NCBI RefSeq assembly: GCF_001642475.1
Contig: NW_019173933.1
Span: 248,001 to 312,000 of the forward strand
Direction of reading: 5' to 3'
Source: Fonsecaea monophora
Lineage: Eukaryota; Ascomycota; Eurotiomycetes; Chaetothyriales; Herpotrichiellaceae
DNA length: 64,000 nucleotides
Position 1 is the stretch's first letter. The number at the start of each line of letters is the position of its first letter. Under the pieces are notes generated by a model. That model did no database searches and was not told where the DNA came from. It saw only the letters and a list, made by a program, of their open reading frames with translations. The position numbers and the translations under genes are program-made. Positions 45,426 to 55,343 of this stretch are shown one piece after another.

Positions 45426-48310
45426 TCACTGTCTCGCCTCGATAACAACGCCCTCGTAATCACGGGACTTGATGTAGTCGAGCGTCCTGAAAAAGTGCCG
45501 CTTGGGATTCTCCAGGGCTTGGGTATTCCCTTCAGAGTTTGTTGTCGATAGGTTTGAGTGGATCAGCTCAATGAGCCCATTCAGGTACTTGGTCGTGACC
45601 TGTAGCATGCATAGTTAGACATTAGCGGGCAAATCTAAGGATGGGTCGTCCTTACCGTTTCGTTTTGCTGATCAAAGTAGTACACGTATCTGTTGAGGAT
45701 TTCGACAAACAGCTCGACAGAGACTGCGGTGTCCATACAGGCGTCCGCAACACGTAATGCCCGTTGGAGACATTCCAGCACCCGCTTACCGTCGCGATAG
45801 AACTGTTTTCGCCTGGTTAGCATTTCAAGATCTCCAACTGCATCTGCGCCTGTCGCAACTCACATTCTTCGGGTCCTCTTCTCTACCAGGTATCTCAACG
45901 CACCACCATAAATGGCTGGCGAGATAGACCGCGCGACATTGGTCTGGCTTCTTTAGCAGCTTGCTTCCGTGCAATGCGGCTTTTGTAATCAACGTGTCGT
46001 AGTTTTCCTTTCCAAATCCCCTCGTCATCTGCAACGCGCCGGCGATGATGCAGACAGCCTGGAACTGTGCCCTCGAATCACTGATACTGTCCTCGTAGAT
46101 GGTGAACGCTTGGGCAAAGAATTCATATGCGAACTCCTCAAAACCACACTGGTCGGCAATTTGACCACACGAAACAAATAACCGAAGACATAATTCTGCC
46201 GCTCCAGGATTAACACGGGTATATAATTGGGAGAGGGTTTGATGCATGAATCGGTACAGCGCTGAAGATTGATTTTGCCAGTTGTCATCAAAATGTTCGC
46301 GGGCTTTGAGTTTCCGCGCGAGCTTCATGGAGGCTGTGATAATGGCGGGTGTCGTATATCTAATCCGCTCGTTGCCCACCTCGTAGGCTTTGCGCATCTG
46401 CTGTAAGAGTTTGAGCTGAGTGTCGTTGTCGGGCCCTTGAACAAAATGAACTATTCGGGCCAACCACCCCTGCTCCTCAACGGTCTCGTCCGACTCACCA
46501 CCTCTCGGGCGGTTCAGCCCGGGATAGCCAGTCGGTTGCTGAATGCCCTCTTTGATGATAACTTTGAGGAGAGACATGATTCCGTCCAGGTGTTGCGTGG
46601 TGGTGATTAGCACATGGTTCCGCAGGATGTTCTTGGCCACCTCGCCGGCCACAGCTCGCCTCGTCGCATACGTTTGTGATTGGTACAAAGGCAGATAGTT
46701 GGGAAGAGCCAACGCCGTGAACAGCGACATATATGTTCTGATCGGCGCAAGAAGGAGGTTGAGCATATTGGCTTGTGTTGCAGCGGAATGGAGGTCGGCG
46801 GAGTCCATATATTCCGCGCCCTTTTCTCGGGCATAGGCTAGAATCTGATCCAGGTATTCTAGCCTCTCAGGGTAGATATTACTAGCTGTTGTTAGTTTGA
46901 CCATTTGGTTAATCGGATGATGCGAACGTACAGTGCGAGATTGGCCAACGAGGTCAACAGGGCCATTGTGTCTTGGATAGGGAGGCCTCGGGTTTTGACA
47001 AGATTTACGACTTGTTCGTAGAAGATCTCAAATAGCCTCACATCACCGACGCCGGCCCCTTTCTCACCATTTGTTGGTGGTGTGGCCGGCGTCGCTAATT
47101 CGGTCTCGGTCGTCTGTGTCTCTGTAGGTGATTTGGTCTCGGTGCCGTTCGTCGTGGGAGTATCCGGCTCAGCAACAGGGGGAGCAGGCTTCGTTTCCTG
47201 GTTCAAGTCGACCTTCTCGAGCATGCGGGTTGCGGCTTCTTCTTCCGCCTTTTGCTTGTCTTCGGCCGACATCGGTTCGGCGCTTTCTCTCTGTGCATAG
47301 GTAGATAGGCGATCCATCAAGCCGATGACAATCTTCTTCATGTCGACATGTGGATTTAATCTCGCGATGGCCGAGAGCATCTGGTCTAGAGTGTGAAGGT
47401 GGTACTCGTCTGGAAAGACCTTGGTAATGACTGGATCTCCGTCAGCAAGACACCATATTCAGATGCTGTCCTCGTACCTTCGAGCAGATATTCCTGGGCC
47501 AGGACATCCCGACATTGAACTACCTGTTCCAGGAGCGGGCTGATGATGGTAGACTTGTATGTCTCCAAGTCGACCAATTGGCTCAACCTCACCAGATTGC
47601 TTCCAACCAGCAATTCCAGTTCCCTCCGCTCTTGCGTTCTTTGCTCCCTTTCTCTCGAGTGGCCCTGATGTTGCCACCTGACCCAAAGCTTGTTCATCTC
47701 CACGAAATTGGTAAGAATGAAGTTGATTGAGTCTTGGAGATTACCCTGAGGTCCCTCATCTTTGCCCGTGGGTAGGTGGTCACGGGCTTGGCCCATCAGG
47801 TAGTATCGCAGGAACAGACCTCGGATGGGATGTTGGACACCACGACTCATTTCCATCATGTCTTTCATTATCTCCTTGACCGGCGCATCTTCGACCCCCA
47901 TGTATACGGTGCCAACCGTGATCATCAGATATAGTCTGGGTATTATGTTGCCTGCGTATTGGACGAGTTCGTAGAGGTCGGCGAGGTGGTTGACGGGATG
48001 CGACTCGCGGAGATACTCGGACAGGTGCCGTAGAGCATCAAACACGGCCATGTAGAGCTCATAGTATTGCTTCGGGCCTAGGGTAGGTGTGCGCAGCTCG
48101 GATACCAAAGTTGATCTGGAGTGTTGTATAGCGGTTAGTGAGGGTGAGATTATTTGAGGCATTGAAAAGTCCATACCCGCACTTAAGAGCGTCCATGAGC
48201 TTTCCCGGCGTCTCAAGGCATCTGCGCATCTGCTGCGACTGTTGACGCACGACGCCGAGAGCTTCCTCGAGCAATCGGCCCTGGTCTTCGACGGGCGTGC
48301 CTGTCGCCAT
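45426..48310 (-). CDS. VPS35: Retromer subunit VPS35
   Basis: Scaffold of the retromer coat, which recycles receptors from endosomes to the Golgi. Exons 48310-48177, 48115-47478, 47430-46932, 46881-45864, 45802-45656 and 45599-45426, totalling 869 residues. The PRLYLM motif that binds VPS26 is at 104-109. The long alpha-solenoid continues through LNLLLAPIRTYMSLFTALAL and the C-terminal repeats (LYTRVNPGAAELCLRLFVSC; AFTIYEDSISDSRAQFQAVC). Splices join conserved sequence (KC|GSTLVSELRTP, LLE|VITKVFPDE, NLAL|NIYPERLEY, PKN|FYRDGKRVLE, NET|VTTKYLNGL). A Thr/Pro/Glu-rich insert (about residues 315-380) is probably disordered, as in other filamentous fungi. Confidence 0.96.
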
Positions 48311-49052
48311 CTTGCGACGGCGCTGGTGGCTCGCACCCAACGGCGAACGAGAGTGGCAGCGAAAAGAAAGCTTGGAGAGATTCTCAAGAGGTGTCGAATT
48401 GGAAAAGGTACAAAAGAATTTGCGCCGATCAACGCGCAAACGACCGGGCGAAACTTTGGGATGTATTCGGGAGCGTGCACGGGCAGTTTGGCAGGCAGCG
48501 GAGAACTTCCTGCGCCTTTACCGGACTTCAACATGGGAAGTTGCGGGCGGAAATGGCTTGGCAGCGAATCCTCAGTACATTCTATCTCACACGACCTCAG
48601 GCTGCCTATAGTACCTAGACCCTACGTCTTACAAAGCAGATACTTGCGATGTGCTATCCTAAAAAGGATTGTACCGGTATCCAGCAACGACTTTCGACCG
48701 TCATCATGCTGAACGAAGCAGTCGTTCTTCTGTCAGATGTCATGTTCCCTGGTGAGGTTACGAGGATATCCGGTCCAAGAACACCAAGCCAGGGCCAAGG
48801 ATGGTTGCGAGATTGGAAGCAGATCAATAATGTAGAAGTTTTCTATTGTCGTTGTTATCATTCTTCTAGATATCATAAGTGTACAGTGTCGACCGTCTCA
48901 GACATAACCGCCAGCACCTCGCTAAAATCCAATATATCACAATGCCTCCCTGGGAACAACCGCTCTTTGCCAACCAAGTCCACAAACTGCACTCATAGAT
49001 AACCCTTTTATACATTCTTCATTCACGGAAAGAAAATTTGACCAACATTGCT
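48311..49052. other. VPS35 promoter region
   Basis: About 740 bases between two minus-strand genes; nothing recognised. Confidence 0.45.
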
Positions 49053-49703
49053 TCACGGAGGTGTAGGGATGGAGGGCGGCACACCCCTGAAGGGGTTGAC
49101 AGGCGTGGTACTGGCCGCCGGTGTCGATATTGATGACCACATTGTTGGCAAGCCAAGTGTCCAGCTTGGTTGGGAGGGGGACCCTGAAGTGGCAACAGTG
49201 CTCTCTGCTGCCCCGCTCGAAGAACTTTCAGGCGTGACTGTATAGTAATAATATGTGTGCCACATGCCGTCGTCATACGGCCTGGTCGAAGGGAGAGATT
49301 GTGTGACAGTCACAGTTACTGGTGAAATTGTTTCTGATGCAGTCACTTGTGCAATGGAGTATGACGAGGGCGAGGAGTCGGAAAAATATTGCTGTGTCGA
49401 AGAGGCGGGAGGTGCTGGTGTCGAGGTTGGCGAATAGTCGGTCACGGTAATAGGCGAAGGAGAAGTGACAGTCACAACTAACGTTGTGGCTCTTTCCGAC
49501 TCTGTGATGACAATGGTGGATAGTTGTGTCGCTGTACGAGTAACAGTCGAGGAGCCATCGTCTGTTGTGCTTCCTCCGCCCACTGGGACAACTGAATAGG
49601 AGACAGGTGCTCTTCGCTCGATCGCAGGGAAGAGTGGCCAGGCTCCGGACAGGACTAGTAAGGAGGACACGGCAAAGATGTGAAAGGATGTTCTCAACTG
49701 CAT
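49053..49703 (-). CDS. Secreted or cell-wall Ser/Thr-rich protein
   Basis: Single exon, 216 residues from the ATG at 49703. Signal peptide at residues 1-22 (MQLRTSFHIFAVSSLLVLSG, then AWP), followed by Arg-Arg at 30-31 as a possible Kex2 site. The mature part is dominated by Ser, Thr, Pro and Val with TVTVT-like runs (TTLVVTVTSPSPITVTD, SPVTVTVTQSLPSTRP), a pattern of heavily O-mannosylated wall proteins. No clear GPI signal: the end is hydrophilic (GVPPSIPTPP). No enzymatic domain. Low-complexity proteins like this evolve fast, so no homologue can be named. Confidence 0.75.
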   Translation of the reverse strand: MQLRTSFHIFAVSSLLVLSGAWPLFPAIERRAPVSYSVVPVGGGSTTDDGSSTVTRTATQLSTIVITESERATTLVVTVTSPSPITVTDYSPTSTPAPPASSTQQYFSDSSPSSYSIAQVTASETISPVTVTVTQSLPSTRPYDDGMWHTYYYYTVTPESSSSGAAESTVATSGSPSQPSWTLGLPTMWSSISTPAASTTPVNPFRGVPPSIPTPP

Positions 49704-50324
49704 TCTGTTGAGCAAGCGAGTTTAGTATCACAGTCAAATAGATGTCTGAGGATCTATTCGGCACTTGGAGTAGTTTCTTGATCACAATGTTGATGTATGA
49801 GGAACCTGAATATTAGAGAGGAAAAAGAGAACCAGGGAAAAGAATCTTGAACATCTACCTATCCATGTCAGAGCAGAAATACAAGGGCTGGTCATTATCA
49901 CGAGCATTTCTGCACGCGTGTGCGGCACTCATGTGGTGTGGCTGCCGTTTTCACTGGCACTGCATCTCGTTGAAGAGGTTGGGAGAGTCAGATTCAAAGA
50001 TAGACGAGAGCAGAGCGCAGCCAGCCGCCAAGACCAAATTGTAAACAGTGGCACCACCTATGATTGGCTGAACCAAAGTGGCTGGCCGCTGCACAACCCC
50101 GCCGAGAAGTGGCTGGGGAGACAAAAGTATGTAAAACTTGCAAACAGTGCAAACTCTGGAACGTTCATCGGGGGTTGTTTCGCATTCCACCGACTCTCAT
50201 CAAACAGTTTCAGGGCGCCACGCAGATCTAGACCTGTCTTCCACGCGGTCTGAGTGCACCGAGCACCCTCCGACTTCTGGAAACAGGCATCGCAGGAAGC
50301 GAATGACTTGCATGAGTCCCACAA
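49704..50324. other. Intergenic region
   Basis: About 620 bases between minus-strand genes. Nothing recognised. Confidence 0.45.
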
Positions 50325-51379
50325 TCAGCTGGCCTTGGCTTTGGGCTTTCGGATCACGATCCTATCACCTTCTCGCGTCCAGCCAACATCTTCTAGCTTC
50401 GCCAGTTCCTCCCAGCTCAGTTGACCACCTGTGGCGCTCTGGATGATCCAATTGACGTCACAGGCATAGTAGGCTCGGCCGATGGCTTTGAGGACCATCC
50501 TGCGCTGTGTTTCGAGGTGCCAATGAAGGATCGCTCGCACGTAGCCATCAACCTTCTGTCGAACGCGCCAGAATGTGACCCAGTCTCCCGTGGCAACTGA
50601 TTTTAGTAAATTGTCGACGATCCGACTTTTGAACCCAAAGCGGACACGGCTTTTGTACCTCAAGGCATACGCCTGACCAAGATCATGTTGCCGGATCGCT
50701 GTGTCAAGTATCAAGTAGCTCGTCATCTCCACCAACTCGGAGCGTGGCAGAGGGTGCTTGGGCGTGTGGAGGACAGACAAGAGGTGCATCAACGAAGCAT
50801 GGTAGCCTTCTGGGTGTAGCGCGAGGATGGCGACTCGGATGTTGAATACATGAACTCGTTGAGAGAAGACTGAGTTTGGTGCAGAAGTAGAGCTGGCGAG
50901 TAGGCCCTCACGTAGCTTTCGCAAAGCTAAGAGAATGATTGACAGCTCGGCCGCTTGCGATGGCGACGTGACATTGCTTCCTTCACTGTTTGTAGTGACA
51001 ATAGAGTCTCGTTGCGCAGTTGGGCCAGGTTGCGTGTTTGTCTGCTTCCCGGTGGATTTCTTCGATGGGTCCAAGGCCGGCGACCGGCCCTCGTCGAGAG
51101 ATAAAGATGCAAAAGCATTGTCAAGATCCTTCGAATGCCGCGTGCAGAATTGCATGTAGCGAGCAACAATCTTGTTATAGTAGCTCTCTTGAGTTTTGAG
51201 GTCGAGCAGCCTTGGTCTCGTTATAAACAAGCACCCTGAGCCCTGTCAGAAAGAGGAAGATACCTATTATCACCTTTGGAGACGAACCCCATTGCCTCCA
51301 AAGGATCCTGCTTCACTGGGCGCAACCTGTCCCATGGCGCCGAAGATTTTCGTCCGAGGGGTGGAGGGGCTTGAGCCAT
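50325..51379 (-). CDS. Conserved fungal helical protein, PCI/CSN8-like
   Basis: Exons 51379-51274 and 51235-50325, 338 residues. The intron is only 38 bases (GTGATA..CTCAG). It is inferred because the frame otherwise stops at once, while splicing gives a continuous KQDPLEAMGFVSKGCLFITR and then ESYYNKIVARYMQFC. The rest is alpha-helical: a Ser/Thr-rich loop (about 70-105), ALRKLREGLLAS, then TSYLILDTAIRQHDLGQAYA and GDWVTFWRVRQKVDGYVRAI, ending WTREGDRIVIRKPKAKAS. The layout resembles CSN8/PSMD8/eIF3k-type PCI proteins, but I cannot assign a complex. It diverges from the receptor gene at 51709. Confidence 0.75.
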
Positions 51380-51708
51380 GTTTGTCTCGCCTATGCGATT
51401 CTGCTCGACATTATATCAAGTCTAGTCTCTGTGTAGCATGTGTCGGAACACTGCGCCATCACCTTTTTCGTTAGGCGCTGGACAATGGTGAGAAGCAAAG
51501 ATGATGCCAGGGGCGCGTTGTGCTGCTCGTACTTCGTAACTCGTAAATGTCTGTGGTTGAGTGATTGATAGGAAGGTCCGGGCCGAGCCTCGCATTGACC
51601 TCATCGCCTCCAGGTCCCGATATTTTCCCGCTCCTTCTATAATTACTGTCCCAACATTTAAATTTCTCATGTCGACCGGTTCATCAGAGTCAGAGTCAGA
51701 AAGCAGCC
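51380..51708. promoter_or_regulatory. Divergent promoter, PCI-like and AdipoR-like genes
   Basis: 329 bases between divergent start codons. Contains the upstream ORF listed next; no binding site assigned. Confidence 0.4.
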
Positions 51709-51749
51709 ATGTCGACAAGGAAATTAGACGACGAAAGACCTGGAGATGA
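51669..51749 (+). promoter_or_regulatory. Upstream ORF overlapping the AdipoR-like start codon
   Basis: ATG at 51669 opens a 26-codon frame (MSTGSSESESESSHVDKEIR, then RRKTWR) that ends at 51749, past the main ATG at 51709 and in another frame. Both ATGs lie in the same nonamer CATGTCGAC, 40 bases apart. If transcribed, the overlap would block plain reinitiation at the main start. Confidence 0.45.
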
Positions 51750-52769
51750 AGGAACAAAAGTGCCCCCTTCTAGTGAAGTAATGAATCCTGACAAACAACC
51801 TGCTGAGGCCGAAGATCTTTGGCACAGTCTCATACACTGGCATGATCTACCACACTGGCTGCAAGACAACCACTTTATCCACGGCAGCTACCGGCGGGCA
51901 TCCTACAGCTACACAAGATCTCTTCAAAGCATTCTGCACTGGCATAACGAGAGCGTAAACATCTGGACGCATTTAGTCCCTGCCACTCTCAGCTTCCCCT
52001 TTGCAGCATTTCTCTATAGCGTCCTGGAACCTCGCTATGAGAAAGCATCAGTGGCCGACGTTATAGCAATGAGCTGCTTTTTCGGTGGTGCAGCTATCTG
52101 TCTAGGACTGAGCGCATTCTACCACACACTGTCCAACCACTCTCCGCGGGTTGCTAGATTCTGGAATCAGCTGGACTATGCTGGTATATCTGTGCTGATT
52201 GCCGGTTCATTCATTCCCAGTGTATATTATGCATTCTGGTGTCATCCTGGGAAGCAATGGACATATTGGATCATGGTGAGCAACAATCCGATAATGCAAG
52301 CACACTACTGAGACCTGCTCCAGATTTGCACCCTGGCCGTAGCATGCACCACAACGTCAGTCCTTCCGCGGTTCCGAACACCAGCCTGGAGACCTTATAG
52401 GGCTTTGATGTTCGTCGGCATGGGCATCTCCGCAGTATTTCCTGTCCTGGATGGGCTGAGGACATTTGGACTGGAAGATCTGGAGAATCAAATTGGTCTG
52501 TCTTGGCTGGTATTGCAAGGAGCTCTGTATATCTTGGGAGCCGGTCTGTATGCGGTAAGTCTGCAGCCATATTTATGGGTGATCATGTGCTGAGTCAAGA
52601 ATTTCAGGCGAGGGTTCCAGAGGCCATCTACCCAGGCAAGTTTGATACCCTGGGAAGCTCACACCAAATCTTTCATGTCTTGATCGTCTTGGCCGCCTTG
52701 TCCCATCTCAAAGGACTCCTCAAAGCCTTTGACTACCGGCATGGGGCCATGTCGTCTGTTTGCATATAG
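51709..52769 (+). CDS. AdipoR/Izh (PAQR, HlyIII) family membrane protein
   Basis: Seven-span membrane protein of the PAQR family. Yeast Izh members affect zinc and lipid (sterol, ceramide) homeostasis. Exons 51709-52275, 52324-52554 and 52608-52769, introns phase 0 (GTGAGC..CAG, GTAAGT..CAG), 319 residues. Marks: LHWHNESVNIWTHLVPA, FYHTLSNHSPRVARFWNQLD, and a final H-x3-H (SSHQIFHVLIVLAALSHLKG); the conserved His residues form the metal site known in the family. The cytoplasmic N-terminus is hydrophilic. The start is the ATG giving the full N-terminus; an earlier out-of-frame ATG is described separately. Converges on the next gene, 16 bases away. Confidence 0.92.
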
Positions 52770-52785
52770 AACCAATCGCAAATGT

Positions 52786-54189
52786 TCATAACTTGAAGTC
52801 GGCATTCACAAACGCGCGTAGATAACCGGTATCCCTCTGACGACTGGCGATCTGCGAGGCCATCGACGTTTTCAACTCGCGCGATCGATCTGAAGTCAAA
52901 TCGTAAATGGTAGCAAGGTTGATCGTCAAAGTCTGGAAAGAATGTCCGTCATTGACGAGCTTTTCCAGAATCTGCCGGGACCTTCGGACTTCCCCTCGAT
53001 ATAGATACGCGACTGCGAGGTTCTGTTTCACGAGAGCTGCCAGTTCTGAATTAGCACTGGCTTCGTTGTCAGACAGAGTCGCTGTCGCATCGTCATATCG
53101 GCCTTCGGCAATGGCGAGAAGAGATCCAAGTACCAGCCTGTCTTGCGAGCCCAGCTTTCCGGAATCAATTAACTTCTGGGCTCCGACAATATCGCCCATC
53201 TTGATTCTCAACAGGGTCATCCTGGATGTCCAGAGTACCAGGTGATCATCAGTTCTAGGTTTCATGTCTTGGAGCGTCCTCACAGCGCAATCGATATCTC
53301 CCATCTCGATCAAGGCATTCACAACCCGGATCGACACTTCACTCAGCCTTTCTGCCCACAGCTCTCTCTGTTCAGGTGACGTATGCGGAGAGGACAAATG
53401 TTCTCTACATTCCAGCGCGACATCGTAGAGCGTAGAAACGCCCCTCCTCGGGTCTGAAAAGCCGATGCTCTGCAGTCTGAGCGCTTGCAAACGTAGAGAA
53501 AAGGGCATTATATGGCTCGGCACTTTGTGCGGACCAGCCAGATCATCTTCATCTGCACTTCGCTCGGAGGCCGGCTCATCATAGTAAAATCCGGAACTCA
53601 GATCCTCCAACGCCTTGGCCTCCTGTGCAGCAAACAGCAAATTCCCCGACAGTTCGAGACAAGAGTACCGAATCTCCAGCAAGCGGAAAATAGACTTTGC
53701 GTCCGTAGGCCGTACCGTGCCGGACACCAGGATAGAGCCTGCCAGCTGGGCAGCACGTAGAAAGTCGCATTGAGAGAGGAGTGAATCCAGGTGTTGCATG
53801 GCAGTCTGCAGAGGAGTTTCGGGCTTCAGTGGCGGGAGAAATGGCTTTCGAAAAGGGCCGGGGATCTCCAGCTGGGAGAGAGGATGGTAGATTGAAGCAT
53901 CGAGGAGGAAGGAGAGATCTCTCTCCTCTACCGCAGCCACGTCTTCAGTTTGAGCCACCTGTTGCTGATCGCTTGGGGCTGGTGGTCGTCGGGTAGCTGT
54001 TTCAGCCGCCTCTATAGGTTCACTGACTTCTTGCTTTGGCGACAGCTGTGCTGTAGGATTTCGAGGTGAGGGTACAGGTGTCGTAGATAGAGTCAACGGG
54101 TCTGTCGGCGCATCCAGTGGGCCTTTAGTGGTCCGTCGAGGTAGGGCTGTTCTACTTGACGGCTTGCGACTATGGTGTGCGGAAGACAT
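52786..54189 (-). CDS. TRAPPC12-like TPR protein
   Basis: Single exon, 467 residues from the ATG at 54189. It resembles fungal TRAPP complex subunit 12 homologues, which tether ER-to-Golgi vesicles. The first 110 residues are Pro/Ser/Thr-rich and probably disordered; then LDASIYHPLSQLEIPGPFRK, PFLPPLKPETPLQTAMQHLD and helical TPR-type repeats (AERLSEVSIRVVNALIEMGD; AALVKQNLAVAYLYRGEVRR; SFQTLTINLATIYDL). The C-terminus ends YLRAFVNADFKL. Only 16 bases separate its stop from that of the receptor gene, so the 3' ends of the two transcripts probably overlap. Confidence 0.85.
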   Translation of the reverse strand: MSSAHHSRKPSSRTALPRRTTKGPLDAPTDPLTLSTTPVPSPRNPTAQLSPKQEVSEPIEAAETATRRPPAPSDQQQVAQTEDVAAVEERDLSFLLDASIYHPLSQLEIPGPFRKPFLPPLKPETPLQTAMQHLDSLLSQCDFLRAAQLAGSILVSGTVRPTDAKSIFRLLEIRYSCLELSGNLLFAAQEAKALEDLSSGFYYDEPASERSADEDDLAGPHKVPSHIMPFSLRLQALRLQSIGFSDPRRGVSTLYDVALECREHLSSPHTSPEQRELWAERLSEVSIRVVNALIEMGDIDCAVRTLQDMKPRTDDHLVLWTSRMTLLRIKMGDIVGAQKLIDSGKLGSQDRLVLGSLLAIAEGRYDDATATLSDNEASANSELAALVKQNLAVAYLYRGEVRRSRQILEKLVNDGHSFQTLTINLATIYDLTSDRSRELKTSMASQIASRQRDTGYLRAFVNADFKL

Positions 54190-54506
54190 TTTGAAGGGTG
54201 TGTTGCTCTTCACTTGTTGTCAGATCATCTGCCCTGAGCTCTTCCACCAAGCCTTAGACAAGGTTTAGATGTAAGGGGGACAGGCTGACAAGGCACAAGG
54301 ACATCAACGTTGATGGCATGGATGGTGATCCGGATAAACTTCGGGTAAATGCACTGGAAATTCACCACGTCGCGCGCCGCATTGATGATCTGGCGCGTAC
54401 GAACTCCAACTGCGAAATCCAGCTGGAGATTCTGTCTGTTCCGCAAACCGCACCACGACCACGTCGCAATCCACTCTGACAATACACGCGGCAAAGATTT
54501 ACAGCC
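54190..54506. promoter_or_regulatory. Divergent promoter, TRAPPC12-like and DPM1 genes
   Basis: 317 bases between divergent start codons; no known site recognised. Confidence 0.4.
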
Positions 54507-55343
54507 ATGGGTTCTAAAGGTGACAAGTATTCAGTCATCCTCCCCACCTACAATGAGCGCCAGAACCTGCCCGTGCTGGTGCAAATGCTGTCCGATGTCT
54601 TCACAAAGGAGTAAGTCGTTCAGTCCACCCTCAAACCCTGTTCAACGCGCACGGACCTTGGGAAATAATCTAACCATGTCTCTCTTCTTGTTTCGCCGTT
54701 TGCTTGCAGGAAACTGAATTGGGAAGTCATCATCGTCGATGATGCCTCGCCGGACGGCACCCTCGAGCGCGCAAAACAAATCCAAAAATCCTTTGGCGCC
54801 GACCACATCATCTTGAAGCCGCGGGCGGGCAAACTGGGTCTGGGGACCGCGTACGTTCACGGGCTGCAATTTGTGTCGGGCAACTACGTGATCATCATGG
54901 ACGCCGACTTCTCGCACCACCCCAAGTTCATCCCCGAGTTTGTCAGGATCCAAAAGGCTACGAATGCGGATATTGTCACGGGCACGCGGTACCGGTCCAA
55001 GAACGGACTGATTGGGGGCGTGTATGGGTGGGACGCGAAGAGGAAGTTGACGAGCCAGGGCGCCAATATCCTCGCGGATTTCCTCCTGAATCCTGGTGTC
55101 AGTGACTTGACGGGATCGTTCCGGCTGTACAAGAAGGAGGCGCTGGTCAAGGTGATTGAGAAGACGCAGTCAAAGGGATACACGTTCCAGATGGAGATGA
55201 TGGTGCGGGCCAAGGCCATGGGCCTCAAGGTCGAAGAATGCCCCATCACCTTTGTGGACCGGTTATATGGCGAGAGTAAATTGGGTGGCGAGGAGATTGT
55301 CGAGTATCTCAAGGGATTGCTGTGGCTATGGTGGTCGGTCTAG
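54507..55343 (+). CDS. DPM1: Dolichol-phosphate mannosyltransferase catalytic subunit
   Basis: GT2 enzyme that transfers mannose from GDP-mannose to dolichol phosphate at the ER, for N- and O-mannosylation and GPI anchors. Exons 54507-54610 and 54710-55343, intron GTAAGT..CAG (phase 2), 245 residues. Marks: YSVILPTYNERQNLPVL at the start, VIIVDDASPDGT, KLGLGTAYVHGL, the DAD metal-binding triad at 99-101 (IIMDADFSHHP), GTRYRSKNGLIGG and DRLYGESKLGGEEIVEYLKG. It has no C-terminal membrane anchor, the mammalian/filamentous-fungal form that needs DPM2/DPM3 to reach the ER. Confidence 0.96.
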
